Shown in pieces: positions 35,506-45,674 of a stretch of DNA of 64,000 bases; positions within the stretch are counted from its first letter, which is position 1; each line of letters starts with the position of its first letter. The translations under genes and the position numbers were made by a program. Source of the stretch: Peribacillus simplex (GTDB lineage: Bacteria > Bacillota > Bacilli > Bacillales > DSM-1321); NCBI RefSeq assembly GCF_030123325.1, contig NZ_CP126106.1:2012001-2076000 (forward strand). The letters are read 5' to 3'. The notes below the pieces were generated by a model. It was not told where the DNA came from and did not search any database. It saw only the letters and a program-made list of their open reading frames with translations.

Positions 35506-36119
35506 GTATCATTAAGGATCACTAAAAATAAATAAACTATTTTATAAACACCGTAAACTAAATCAAAAGAAAAGAATCCATTTTGTTAATTTTTTTCAAA
35601 ATGAACTCTTTTTATTTTCACTAATATGGGGTTCAGGAGGTCCTTTTGATCAATCTTTATTTCAAAGCTACATCTGCGCCAAATAAAATGTAAAGTGATA
35701 TTAACATTTTTGATGAAATGACATTAAAGTACTTATGCATTCTAGTTAACAAATTATCCTTAAAATCGATTTATCGATCAATCATACACTTTTGCAATAG
35801 AGGAAGAAATCATATAGTTTCTCCCTTGCATTGATTGATAAAAGACTAAAGGAGATAATTAATCAAACACTAGAAGAAGCTTAAAGAAAAAAGCCGATTT
35901 TCCCTTTACTAAGGGAACCATCGGCTTTTTTACATTTACGAAATTCGTTTGTTTGCATAATAGAGATGATTAGAATGAGGATGGAAGCAGGTAGATATAA
36001 GCTTAAAATTTCTTATGAATACGACAATCCTTAATGTGACCATCATCCATCCGTTAACTTTCTGAATAACAGGTAGGTATTTGTTAAGTTTTCAGATTTT
36101 ATTAAGAGACTGGGGCTAT
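35506..36119. other. Gap with terminator, no gene
   Basis: Eroded DNA. A short frame ending RLKEIINQTLEEA just before the terminator at 35887 may be the tail of a lost gene. Nothing else recognised. Confidence 0.35.
35887..35931 (+). terminator. Rho-independent terminator
   Basis: AAAAAGCCGA...TTCCCTT / AAGGGAA...TCGGCTTTTTT, with only a four-base loop. Follows a short C-terminal coding relic. Confidence 0.8.
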
Positions 36120-36272
36120 ACTACCGCAGCAAGGAGAAACGGTATGCTGATCAAGTGAATAGATGAGCAGAGGCATCATGCCTATTATTAAGATGCCGCT
36201 TTTGCTGGCCAGAATTAAGATAGACGAAAGGGTCAGTCCAATACAAGGTGACCAACTTAACCCAAAATGATG
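36120..36272 (-). pseudogene. CcdA-type cytochrome c biogenesis protein, fragment
   Basis: About 50 codons on the minus strand reading HHFGLSWSPCIGLTLSSILI, LASKSG and MMPLLIYSL. The GWxPCIGPxLxSIL motif with its redox Cys in a membrane helix is typical of CcdA/DsbD-like thiol-disulfide carriers. A full protein has about 230 residues; upstream and downstream parts are lost, with no start or ribosome site. Confidence 0.6.
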
Positions 36273-36429
36273 CCAAACAGTATAGAACGGGCAAAATTCA
36301 CTCTATTTAAGGAAAAGAGAGTTTCATATAACATTCTACATTTTGTGAAAATTAATTTTGGTAAAATACGTTAATAATATTTTTATTTTCCAATATTTCA
36401 ATAATATGTTATTGTTATTAATGAGTAAC

Positions 36430-36445
36430 ATTACTTTGAAGTAAT
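36430..36445. promoter_or_regulatory. Candidate operator of the NRPS-cluster TetR
   Basis: ATTACTT-TG-AAGTAAT, a near-perfect palindrome 25 bases before the tetR ATG. Its position fits self-repression by the TetR protein. Confidence 0.45.
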
Positions 36446-36470
36446 AAAAATAGCAATGAAGGGAGCTCAA

Positions 36471-37055
36471 ATGGTTAAAGAAAAAGGTTTAAAAGGAAAA
36501 GAGACTAAAGCACGTATTAAAGAAGCAGCAACATATGAATTTGCTACTCATGGATTTTATAACACAAAAGTAAGTGACATTGTTAAACGTGCAAACCTAA
36601 CTCAGCCTGGGTTTTATCTCTATTTTTCTAGTAAAGATGCTATTTTTGATGAATTAGTCATGGATTTTCGAAATAAGTTACACATGTTGATTGAAACTCA
36701 ACGTTTATCTCCAAAAATTGAAAAAGAAGACCTTACTCAACGAATCTTAATTTCCATAGAAATATTATTTCAATTTTTTATAGATAATCCAGATTTAACG
36801 AAAGTCGGTCTAATTCTTGCCCATGATTCAGAGTCTTTTAAAGGAAAAATAATTGAATTATTAGCAAACAATTTAAAGTATGAACAGCAATCCGGATATT
36901 TTCGTTCAAATTTGTCGATGGATATCACAGCTGTTTGTATTTTCGGGATGATTGAACAATTAATTACTTCATGCTTAATGAAAAATAAAAGTAATCCAAA
37001 AATATTAGCAGAGGAAGTTGTAAATTTGGTGATAAAGGGCATAGTTGATCAATAA
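36471..37055 (+). CDS. TetR/AcrR family regulator of the NRPS-PKS locus
   Basis: 194-residue repressor. Residues 8-55 form the TetR helix-turn-helix (ARIKEAATYEFATHGFYNTK, VSDIVKRANLTQPGFYLYF); the rest is a helical ligand-binding domain. The ATG at 36471 has GAAGGGAG nine bases upstream. It is the first gene of a seven-gene array read in the same direction and probably controls it, through the palindrome at 36430. Ligand unknown, possibly the pathway product. Confidence 0.88.
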   Translation: MVKEKGLKGKETKARIKEAATYEFATHGFYNTKVSDIVKRANLTQPGFYLYFSSKDAIFDELVMDFRNKLHMLIETQRLSPKIEKEDLTQRILISIEILFQFFIDNPDLTKVGLILAHDSESFKGKIIELLANNLKYEQQSGYFRSNLSMDITAVCIFGMIEQLITSCLMKNKSNPKILAEEVVNLVIKGIVDQ

Positions 37056-37166
37056 TAAGAATATTTAGCAAGCCTTCATTTTTGTTATCTTTTTTTCAAC
37101 CTTTACAAAGTTGATGTAGGGAAGAAATCCAACAAATTTGAAATGATTTAGGGAGTGAATTAGGAA

Positions 37167-37514
37167 ATGATAATAAATATTTTACAGATTATCTTGGCGG
37201 CTTTTATAGGTTTAGGTGGAATAATTAAAGTAATGAGATTGAAATTTCAGGTCGAACATTGGAATGAGTACCAATATCCAATGTGGTTTATGACGGTTAC
37301 TGGAATTATGGAAATAATTGCTGCAATAGCAATTATTATTGGTTTCTGGAATCGTAGTTTTGCAATCATAGGTAGTTCAATAGTCATGGTATTTATGCTT
37401 GGTGCAATCTATACGCATATTTTTAAGGTTCAACAACCATTAACTACGGCTATCCCTTCAACAATTTGTTTAATATTAGGTATTATTCTAATAGTCCGTT
37501 ATTACAATAATTAA
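37167..37514 (+). CDS. DoxX-like membrane protein
   Basis: 115 residues with four helices and the pattern GLGGIIKVMRLKFQVEHW ... GIMEIIAAIAIIIGFWNRSF typical of DoxX/DoxD-like proteins. These small membrane proteins often accompany flavin oxidoreductases and may help quinone-linked redox steps. It lies 19 bases before the FAD monooxygenase gene, so the two are likely co-transcribed. Role in the pathway (redox, export or self-protection) is unknown. Confidence 0.8.
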   Translation: MIINILQIILAAFIGLGGIIKVMRLKFQVEHWNEYQYPMWFMTVTGIMEIIAAIAIIIGFWNRSFAIIGSSIVMVFMLGAIYTHIFKVQQPLTTAIPSTICLILGIILIVRYYNN

Positions 37515-37533
37515 AAATTGAGGATGTGTTTTT

Positions 37534-38733
37534 ATGTTAAGTCATTCAACATCTTGCTGCGTAGTTGGTGGTGGACCTGGAGGGGTTATGCTTGCTTTAC
37601 TGTTGGCACGAAAAGGTATTCCAGTAACATTGATCGAACAGCACAAGTCGTTTAATAGAAGCTTCCGTGGAGAGGTTTTCCATTCTTCAATAATGGAAAT
37701 AGTTGATGAATTAGGGTTAATTAATAAATTATTCGAAATTCCCCATACTAAAATATACTCAGCAAAGATAGATTCTCCACATGGTTCAATAGTGCTTGAT
37801 TTCACAACATTACGTTCGAAATTCCCACATTTAACTACAATGAGTCAGTCACAGTTTTTAGAGTTTATTGTATCTGAAGCTACTAAGTATGACCATTTCA
37901 AGTGTATTATGGGAGCAAAAGTGGTGGAGTTATTGAACGAAGACAATAAAATAAATGGAGTTAAAATACAAAAAGATGGAGAATTTCATGAGATAAGATC
38001 AATTTTAACAGTAGCTGCCGATGGTCGTAATTCGACTATTAGTAAGTTGTCGAATGTGTCACCGACTGAATTAACTAAACCTATTGATATTATTTGGTTT
38101 CGATTGCCACGTCATTCTACTGAACCAGAATACATGTTTAATCGTTCTAATCATTCTAATCAGTTAAATATGCTTGCTTGTGTAAATAGAGGAGATTATT
38201 GGCAAATTGGAATGTTTATTCCAAAAGGTTCGTTTAAAGAGATTAGAATAAAAGGGATGGAAAATTTACATCGTGCACTATATGAACTTGTACCAGAATT
38301 TTCAGATCGAATTTCATCCTTAAAAAATTGGGATCAATTATCTGTTTTATCTGCCTCTTCAAGTAGACTAAAACAGTGGTATTTACCAAATTTACTATTT
38401 ATCGGAGATGCAGCACATACAATGTCGCCACTTGGTGCAGTCGGTATAAACTATGCCATTCAGGATGCCGTAGTTGTTGCAAATGTGCTTTCAGCTCCTT
38501 TAAAGTCTGGTCATGTTTCTCTGAAAGATCTAGCTAGAGTTCAAAAACAACGAGAATTACCTACAAAAATAATTCAAGCTTATCAAGGTGTTATGCAAAA
38601 ACAAATAATTGACCCAATACTTAAAGATAAAAACTCTTCTATTGGTTTTAAACTAGTTAAGCGATTTAATTTTCTGCGAAAGCTAATTGTTATTCTTGTA
38701 ACATCTGGATTCAAACGTGTTCGAGTTCAATGA
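37534..38733 (+). CDS. FAD-dependent monooxygenase (PHBH fold)
   Basis: Class A flavin hydroxylase of 399 residues. The N-terminal dinucleotide motif GGGPGGVMLALLLARKG (12-28), the central DG motif AADGRNSTISK and the FAD ribityl motif LLFIGDAAHTMSPLGAVGIN near 290-310 are complete. Related enzymes hydroxylate or oxidatively rearrange aromatic or polyketide substrates with NAD(P)H. It precedes the NRPS gene by 123 bp and is the likely tailoring oxidase of the pathway. An AGGATGTG site lies before the ATG. It looks intact. Confidence 0.88.
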   Translation: MLSHSTSCCVVGGGPGGVMLALLLARKGIPVTLIEQHKSFNRSFRGEVFHSSIMEIVDELGLINKLFEIPHTKIYSAKIDSPHGSIVLDFTTLRSKFPHLTTMSQSQFLEFIVSEATKYDHFKCIMGAKVVELLNEDNKINGVKIQKDGEFHEIRSILTVAADGRNSTISKLSNVSPTELTKPIDIIWFRLPRHSTEPEYMFNRSNHSNQLNMLACVNRGDYWQIGMFIPKGSFKEIRIKGMENLHRALYELVPEFSDRISSLKNWDQLSVLSASSSRLKQWYLPNLLFIGDAAHTMSPLGAVGINYAIQDAVVVANVLSAPLKSGHVSLKDLARVQKQRELPTKIIQAYQGVMQKQIIDPILKDKNSSIGFKLVKRFNFLRKLIVILVTSGFKRVRVQ

Positions 38734-38856
38734 TTTTCGATCCTTATAAGTTATAAAACTATTATTCATTTAAACAAAAGAGAAACGACTATAAACATTT
38801 ACTTTTCTTATAAAAAGTAAAAATACATATAAGTTATTAAAATTAAGGAGAAAATT

Positions 38857-41800
38857 ATGTTAAAAGGAAACCAGAATTCAACAAAAAAATATCACTTAAC
38901 ACCAGTTCAAAAAACGCTTTTTGCACACCATCAATTTTATCCTCATGATCCATCTTATAATTTAACTTATTGTTATAAAATTGAAGGAAGAATCAACCTA
39001 GAAAGATTTACAGAAATATGGAAAATGATTTATGGAAGTGCTGGCGTTTTTAAGGTTCACTTTGAACAACAAGAAGGTTTACCTTTCCAGGTATATGATT
39101 CAACACGTGCGATCACATTAGATGTAGAACACCTCTCTAGCTCATTAACCAAAGAACAATGGGAAGAGAACGTTATACAGTATACCAATGAAGTTTCTCA
39201 AGCTGTTATTAATATAAATGAATGGCCGCTTAGTAAATTTAAAGTGTTTTATAGTAATGAAAATATAAGTTATTTTTTAATGTGCTTTCCTCATATTATT
39301 TTTGATGGGTATAGTGGTTTTGAAAAATTCAACCTCTTTTCTTTTTATTATAATAGTAAAAAAGACTTAGATGAAATAGAAATAGAACTTAAAGAAGAGA
39401 TAGAAGAAGAGGCTTATTTTACAATAAATCACGAAGAATTCCTTAAACATAATCATCGAGCTTTATCATATTTTAAGGAAGAATTAAAAGATTTTGAAGC
39501 GCTTCAAATTGAAGAATTAGAACAGAAAAGAGATAAACATGGGAGATTAATAGGTCAGGAGATGAACTTTGATTTTCCAGCGGATTTATCAGAGAAAATT
39601 AGTACATATATTAAAACGAACAATCTTTCTGATTTTAGTTTCTTCTTATCGACTTATTTTATTATGGTTCATAAGCTTTTTAGCAAAAATAAAATAGTAA
39701 CTGGAATACCACTAGCCAATCGTTCTAGGAAAAACAAGAAAATATTTGGGTATTTTGTAAATAGTTTACCTCTAGGTATTAATATTCAAGAACATGATTC
39801 TTTTCAGGACCTATGTCTTGCTGTAAAACGAAAGACAATGTCTCTAATAAGATATCAAAACTTTGACATCTCATCTCACATCAAAGAAATACTTCCAGAG
39901 AAGCCTCATAAAGTATCAGATAAATTTAACACTTTATTTACTTTTTATACACAAAAACTTGCCTTTGATATAACGGACTGCAAGGTAACACATATACCAA
40001 TTCGTTCAGAATATCTTAACTTTCCGTTAAGCTCAAGTGTAGAAAAAATAGAAGATATATACAGAGTAAAAATACAATATGGCTCCTATTTAAAAGATGC
40101 CCATTTAGAAAACATATTTACAGCGTTAATAAAAATTATTTTAAGTGAAGATAACAAAAAGATATCAGATATTCCATTGTTAGAAGAAAAGGAGAATAAT
40201 ACACTTCAAAGTTTGTTTAAAGCTAATAAACATTTTCCACTACCACATACACTTCACGATATGTTTATAGAGCAAGTTTTGAAGTCCCCTAAAAAAGTAT
40301 CAATTAAGAACGGGGAAGAGCAATGGACTTACCAACAGTTAGATGAATTATCTAATCAAATTGCTCACTTAATTAATGAAAAATTTCCGAAACAAGAGAC
40401 GAACATCGCAGTTTCGCTTCCGCGTTCACCATCCCTAGTAGCAGTTATTTTGGGGATTCTTAAATCTGGAAGAGCTTATGTTCCAGTCGATCCAATTATG
40501 CCTGTTGAACGCTTAGAATATATTTTATCAGATTTAAATTTTCCTCCATGCATAATTGATAATGATCTACTAAATAAGATGCAAGATAAAGAAAATTTCT
40601 ATTGTTGGAAAGAACTTGAAATTGAAATTGTAGACATGCCTAAATCTTGTCCAGATGTAGTTTCAGATCCTGAGCAGCTAGCTTATATTATCTATACATC
40701 CGGTTCGACTGGAAAACCTAAGGGTGTAATGGTTTCTCATTATAATGTTTTAAGATCATTTAAGGCTGTTGAAAAAGATTTTCGTTTTAATGAAGATGAT
40801 AGTTGGTTTTTATACCATTCCTATGGATTTGATCCTTCTATATGGGAAATATTTGGATCACTTTTATTTGGAGGAAAGCTAGTGATTGTCGATGAGCTAA
40901 GCCGAAAAGCTCCCGATAAAATGTTTGAACTAATGGTAAATGAAAAGATAACCGTTTTACAAATGACTCCATCTGCTTTTAGCCAGTTAATAGAGGTCGT
41001 TAAAAATCAAGAAGGTAGAGCTCCATTATCGTTACGTTATATCATCCTTGGTGGAGAGACTCTGCATTTTAATATTTTGAAACCCTGGATAGAAATCTAT
41101 GGAGATAAACAACCTCAGTTATTCAATGTATATGGACCAACAGAAACAACGATTCTAGCTACATATTATCCAATTAAACATAATGATTTAGAAAATCCTA
41201 ATTGTAGTATTATTGGATATCCTTTAACAGATGTAGAATTATTTGTGAAGAATCAATATATGGAAAACTTGCCAATAGGTATACCAGGAGAATTGTATAT
41301 AGGTGGATCGGGGGTCTCAAAAGGTTATTATAACCGAGAAGAATTAACAAAGACACGATTTTTAGAAGGTATTTCGGATCAAGGAAATGTTTATCGAACT
41401 GGCGATGAAGTGAAGATGTTACCGAATGGTACATTGGAATTTATTGAACGGATAGATAGGCAAATTCAATTAAGAGGCTACCGTGTTGAATTAGGAGAAA
41501 TTGAGTTCACTTTACAGCAACATTCTGCTTGCAAAGATAGTGTCGTAATTGTTCATACTTTTAAAAATAATGATACTCGACTAGTCGCTTATGTTGTTTT
41601 GGACAATGAACATAAACTTGATGAAAGTGATTTGAAGTTATATTTACGTACCAAATTACCAGAATATATGGTGCCATCTCTTATTCTTGAGATACCTTAC
41701 AAACCAATGACAGTGAATGGGAAAATAGATTATGCAGCATTACCTGCACCTTTACTTAAAGAATCTAGTAATTCATTAGAAGATATGTCAATTAAGGAAA

Positions 41801-42093
41801 AGATCAAGACAATTTGGAAGGAAGTTTTGAAAGTAGATAATGTGAATGATTATGATAATTTCTTTGATATTGGCGGTACCTCTTTACTAATTACAGAAGT
41901 ATATTTTAAGTTGAACGATAAGGCTAAATACAAAGATTTTTCTATGGTGGATTTATTTCAATACACAACACCACTATCGTTGGCAGCATTTTTAAAGCAA
42001 CTCGAAGAACCTTCACCAATAAAAGAGAAAGTACCAAAATTAAATAATAGAAAAGAAGCATTAATGAGAAGAAAGTTAATAAACAACAAGTAA
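38857..42093 (+). CDS. Nonribosomal peptide synthetase, C-A-T module
   Basis: 1,078 residues in one module. The condensation domain (about 12-450) has PHIIFDG (His146, Asp150): the catalytic second His is kept, the first is Pro. The adenylation domain (about 465-970) has YTSGSTGKPKG, NVYGPTETT, YRVELGEIE and NGKIDY. My manual reading of the specificity residues is D-P-W-Q-I-G-V-I-L-K, not a code I can match. The thiolation domain has FFDIGGTSLL with Ser1009. A basic tail of about 40 residues follows and could dock to the next protein. A C domain at the very start suggests acylation of the amino acid by a fatty acyl donor. AAGGAG sets the ATG. Confidence 0.93.
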   Translation: MLKGNQNSTKKYHLTPVQKTLFAHHQFYPHDPSYNLTYCYKIEGRINLERFTEIWKMIYGSAGVFKVHFEQQEGLPFQVYDSTRAITLDVEHLSSSLTKEQWEENVIQYTNEVSQAVININEWPLSKFKVFYSNENISYFLMCFPHIIFDGYSGFEKFNLFSFYYNSKKDLDEIEIELKEEIEEEAYFTINHEEFLKHNHRALSYFKEELKDFEALQIEELEQKRDKHGRLIGQEMNFDFPADLSEKISTYIKTNNLSDFSFFLSTYFIMVHKLFSKNKIVTGIPLANRSRKNKKIFGYFVNSLPLGINIQEHDSFQDLCLAVKRKTMSLIRYQNFDISSHIKEILPEKPHKVSDKFNTLFTFYTQKLAFDITDCKVTHIPIRSEYLNFPLSSSVEKIEDIYRVKIQYGSYLKDAHLENIFTALIKIILSEDNKKISDIPLLEEKENNTLQSLFKANKHFPLPHTLHDMFIEQVLKSPKKVSIKNGEEQWTYQQLDELSNQIAHLINEKFPKQETNIAVSLPRSPSLVAVILGILKSGRAYVPVDPIMPVERLEYILSDLNFPPCIIDNDLLNKMQDKENFYCWKELEIEIVDMPKSCPDVVSDPEQLAYIIYTSGSTGKPKGVMVSHYNVLRSFKAVEKDFRFNEDDSWFLYHSYGFDPSIWEIFGSLLFGGKLVIVDELSRKAPDKMFELMVNEKITVLQMTPSAFSQLIEVVKNQEGRAPLSLRYIILGGETLHFNILKPWIEIYGDKQPQLFNVYGPTETTILATYYPIKHNDLENPNCSIIGYPLTDVELFVKNQYMENLPIGIPGELYIGGSGVSKGYYNREELTKTRFLEGISDQGNVYRTGDEVKMLPNGTLEFIERIDRQIQLRGYRVELGEIEFTLQQHSACKDSVVIVHTFKNNDTRLVAYVVLDNEHKLDESDLKLYLRTKLPEYMVPSLILEIPYKPMTVNGKIDYAALPAPLLKESSNSLEDMSIKEKIKTIWKEVLKVDNVNDYDNFFDIGGTSLLITEVYFKLNDKAKYKDFSMVDLFQYTTPLSLAAFLKQLEEPSPIKEKVPKLNNRKEALMRRKLINNK

Positions 42094-42122
42094 AAAGTAT
42101 CTTTAAGTGAGGGAGTACAATA

Positions 42123-45100
42123 ATGAGTACACTGAATGTTGAGTTTACCGATATCGCCATTATTGGTATGGCATCTAGATTTCCTGGTGCAAAGACGCCG
42201 TGTGAATTTTGGGATAACCTTATTGCAGAGAAGGAATCAGGATATACATTTAATGAAAATGAATTGGAAAAATCAGGGGTGAAAAAAGATTCATACAATA
42301 AAAATGAATATGTGAAAAGGGGAGTAGTATTAGAAGACATTGAATATTTTGATGCGGACTTTTTTGAATTCACACCTAATGATGCTAAATTAACAGATCC
42401 ACAGCAAAGAATATTTTTAGAATGTGCATGGGAAGCATTAGAAGTATCTGGGTATCCTTCTAATGCCAACCCGAGAAATATTGGTGTATATGGTAGTATG
42501 AGCCCAAGTACTTACTTGCTCCGTAATATATGTCAAAGTAAGGAATATGGAAAGGATATTTTAAGTTATCCAGTAATGCTTGGAAATGATAAAGATTTTC
42601 TGAGTACCCGAGTATCTTATAAATTGAATTTAACTGGACCAAGTCTTTCTATTCAAACAGCATGTTCTTCATCTTTAGTAGCAGTACATGTTGCTTGTCA
42701 AAGTTTAATTAATGGAGAATGTGAAATAGCATTAGCTGGTGGAGTAAGCATAACAGTTCCACAGCAAACGGGATATTTGTATAAAGAAGGTGGAACATTA
42801 TCCAAAGATGGTTATTGTAGATCATTTGATGATGAGGCTACTGGAACAGTGAAAGGAAATGGATGTGGTATCATCCTATTAAAACCACTTGAAAAAGCTT
42901 TGGAAGACCGAGATACAATACATGCTGTTATCAAAAGTACAGCCATTAATAATGATGGAAGATTAAAGATAGGATTCACAGCTCCAAGTCCAACAGGTCA
43001 AGCTAATGCAATCCATGAAGCAATTGAAATGGCTGGTATTACACCAGAAGATATTGAATATATTGAAACACATGGCACTGGAACTTCTTTAGGTGATCCA
43101 ATTGAAATCAAAGCATTAAGTGACGCATTTTCTACTACAAAAAAACAATTTTGTGCAATTGGTTCAGTAAAGCCTAATATTGGTCATTTGGATGCTGCTG
43201 CTGGAATAGCTAATGTGATTAAAGCAACTATGGTTCTAAAGGAAAATACAATTCCTAAAAGTATTCATTATAAAACTCCTAATAAGAAAATTGATTTTCA
43301 AAATAGTCCATTTTACGTTAACGAATCGTTACAAAGGAGAAACAAAGAAAATCCTTTAGTCTATGCAGGGGTCAGTTCTTTGGGAATGGGAGGAACCAAT
43401 GCTCATGCGATATTACAGAAGGCACCGGAAAGGATTCCAGAAACTCAAGTAGGGCCACATATCCTCATTTTGTCGGCTAAAACTGAAAATAAATTAGAAC
43501 AAATGATTGATCAATTGCAACAACATATTAAAACACATCCCGATCAAACTTTATCAGATATTGCTTATACTCTAGCAGTAGGACGTAAAGTGTTTGATGC
43601 TAGGACATACATGGTTTGTCACGATAAAGAGGAGTTACTGGATGAATGTAAAAGTAACCAAAGCGAACAAACGAACCAAGTTTCAGAAACTAATTTAAAA
43701 CCTTATACATTTTCCATTTCGGCAACAGCTAATCGAAAATACTATGTTCAATTATATAATGAATTAAACGCCTATCGTTTAAAAGTGGATGACTTAATTC
43801 AACAGATTGAAACAAAGTCAAATATAAGTTCATTGAAAAAAAATCTATTAGAATCGGATCATGAGGATTTTCGTTGTTCAAGTGAAGATATTCTTCTTCA
43901 ATTTGTTTGTCTACATTCAATTACAAAATTACTGCTTGATTTAGGAATTCATCCTACAAAAATCAACTGTTCTGATCAGATTTCAGATTTTGTCGCAGCG
44001 TCTATTGTAGGAATTTGGAGCACAGATAAAGTAATCGATAGTTTACTAAATAAATTGTATGGCTTAGCTAATAGACAACAAGTAATTTCAACATCTAAGG
44101 GAATTAAAGTGATTTCTTCTAGTGGCAGAGATATTCAAGCTGTTATTTCTAATCCGGATAGCCATTGGATCGAAAGATGTTCCGTTTCAGATCCTAAGGG
44201 ATTTACTGAACATCTCTTTAAAAAAGAAGTAACCATGTTTTCAATACCAATTATGAATCCTGAAAGCTCTCCTGCATTTGCCTTTTTAGATCTAATGGGA
44301 AAAATGTGGATTTTAGGCACCGAAATTGATTGGTCATTATTGTATGATAATCAGGCAGTAGGGCGCATACCTTTACCGACTTATCCATTTGATAAAAAGA
44401 AGTTTTGGATTGATATTGATTCCAATTTTGAAAAAGAAACGAAGACAAATAATATTAATATAGGGTCAGAACAAAACGATTCACTAGAAAAACAAATCAC
44501 ATATATATGGGAAAAAAGTTTAGATATTGAAGGTATTCTTCCAGATGATGACTTTTTCCTAAACCTTGATGGAGACTCCCTTACAGCAATTGACATTATA
44601 GCGGATATAAAGAGTAAATTAAATATAAATGTATCGATGGAAGAGTTTATGACCCATTCGACTTTAAAAAGTTTAATCACTCATCTACAAACTCTACATC
44701 AGAGCCAAAATCTCTTCAAGCTGAACTCGGAACAAATTGTATTGAAAATCAAAGATGGAACGCAGCCAAGAAATCTATTTTTCATTCACCCTTCAGGTGG
44801 AACTGTAATGATTTACAATCAGCTTGCTAAATACTTAAATGAACACCCTACGCTATATGGAATTCAGTTTCCTGTTGAGTTGTTGAATTCATCAAATTTA
44901 AGTATGGAGCAACTTGCAGAGCGTTATATATCTGAGATTCGAAAAGTTCAGCCTAAAGGTCCGTATCTTATTGGGGGTTATTCTTTTGGAGGGAACCTTG
45001 CCTTAGAAATGGCCTTGCAATTGCAACAACAAGGGGAACAAGTATCTGATCTAATTATGATCGATAGTTTTGTACCTTCAACTTATAATAGTCAGAACAT

Positions 45101-45575
45101 AGACAATGAAAAGTTTGTAAAATCTTTCCCGATTTTAGTAAATACATTATTTAGATCTAAGAAAAGTTTGGGGAATAAGATGATAGAACAGCTTCAAGAA
45201 CAAACACTAGATGAAATGATAGAGTCTTTATGTAAATTAAATGTTATTCCAAAAGAATTTCCAGTAAGTGATTTGAAGCAATTTTTTGAAATATGGTGTA
45301 TGAATATTCAAATACTTCAAAAATATAAACCTCAAAGCAAATTTATGGGAAGTATATTGATCTTTGATGCAATAGAACGAGGTTCGGATCTTAATGATCT
45401 TACGAAATATTTGGGTGAATTAGACATTAGTAAAGAAGAATGGAAAAATTACATTGATGGTAACCTAAATGTTATTTCTCTTTCAGGTGACCATTATTCA
45501 ATTTTTAACATACCCAATAATTTGCAAATTATATGTGACGAAATCGAAAAGAACCTTTCTTTAGTATTTGTATAA
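42123..45575 (+). CDS. Polyketide synthase: KS - decayed AT - ACP - TE
   Basis: 1,150 residues. Ketosynthase 1-430 with Cys181 (TACSSS), His317 (THGTG) and His355 (NIGH), all intact. Residues 440-760 occupy the KS-AT linker and AT positions and end in the post-AT linker PLPTYPFDKKKFW, but the GHSxGE motif is replaced (SDQISD at 617-622; Ser becomes Gln619), so AT activity is lost. ACP near 785-855 has LDGDSL with Ser819. Thioesterase 870-1150 has GYSFGG (Ser954), Asp981 and His1124. No KR, DH or ER. It extends the NRPS product by one ketide unit and releases it; malonyl must come from another enzyme. The gap to the NRPS gene is 29 bp. Confidence 0.92.
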   Translation: MSTLNVEFTDIAIIGMASRFPGAKTPCEFWDNLIAEKESGYTFNENELEKSGVKKDSYNKNEYVKRGVVLEDIEYFDADFFEFTPNDAKLTDPQQRIFLECAWEALEVSGYPSNANPRNIGVYGSMSPSTYLLRNICQSKEYGKDILSYPVMLGNDKDFLSTRVSYKLNLTGPSLSIQTACSSSLVAVHVACQSLINGECEIALAGGVSITVPQQTGYLYKEGGTLSKDGYCRSFDDEATGTVKGNGCGIILLKPLEKALEDRDTIHAVIKSTAINNDGRLKIGFTAPSPTGQANAIHEAIEMAGITPEDIEYIETHGTGTSLGDPIEIKALSDAFSTTKKQFCAIGSVKPNIGHLDAAAGIANVIKATMVLKENTIPKSIHYKTPNKKIDFQNSPFYVNESLQRRNKENPLVYAGVSSLGMGGTNAHAILQKAPERIPETQVGPHILILSAKTENKLEQMIDQLQQHIKTHPDQTLSDIAYTLAVGRKVFDARTYMVCHDKEELLDECKSNQSEQTNQVSETNLKPYTFSISATANRKYYVQLYNELNAYRLKVDDLIQQIETKSNISSLKKNLLESDHEDFRCSSEDILLQFVCLHSITKLLLDLGIHPTKINCSDQISDFVAASIVGIWSTDKVIDSLLNKLYGLANRQQVISTSKGIKVISSSGRDIQAVISNPDSHWIERCSVSDPKGFTEHLFKKEVTMFSIPIMNPESSPAFAFLDLMGKMWILGTEIDWSLLYDNQAVGRIPLPTYPFDKKKFWIDIDSNFEKETKTNNINIGSEQNDSLEKQITYIWEKSLDIEGILPDDDFFLNLDGDSLTAIDIIADIKSKLNINVSMEEFMTHSTLKSLITHLQTLHQSQNLFKLNSEQIVLKIKDGTQPRNLFFIHPSGGTVMIYNQLAKYLNEHPTLYGIQFPVELLNSSNLSMEQLAERYISEIRKVQPKGPYLIGGYSFGGNLALEMALQLQQQGEQVSDLIMIDSFVPSTYNSQNIDNEKFVKSFPILVNTLFRSKKSLGNKMIEQLQEQTLDEMIESLCKLNVIPKEFPVSDLKQFFEIWCMNIQILQKYKPQSKFMGSILIFDAIERGSDLNDLTKYLGELDISKEEWKNYIDGNLNVISLSGDHYSIFNIPNNLQIICDEIEKNLSLVFV

Positions 45576-45674
45576 AGGTTAAAAAAGGAAGTGTAAACTT
45601 TACCTTTATAGGTTCTCCAGTTAGTGAGTTTTCTTTACAGAGAGATAAATGTTTATTGGAGGAAAAAATTGGGT

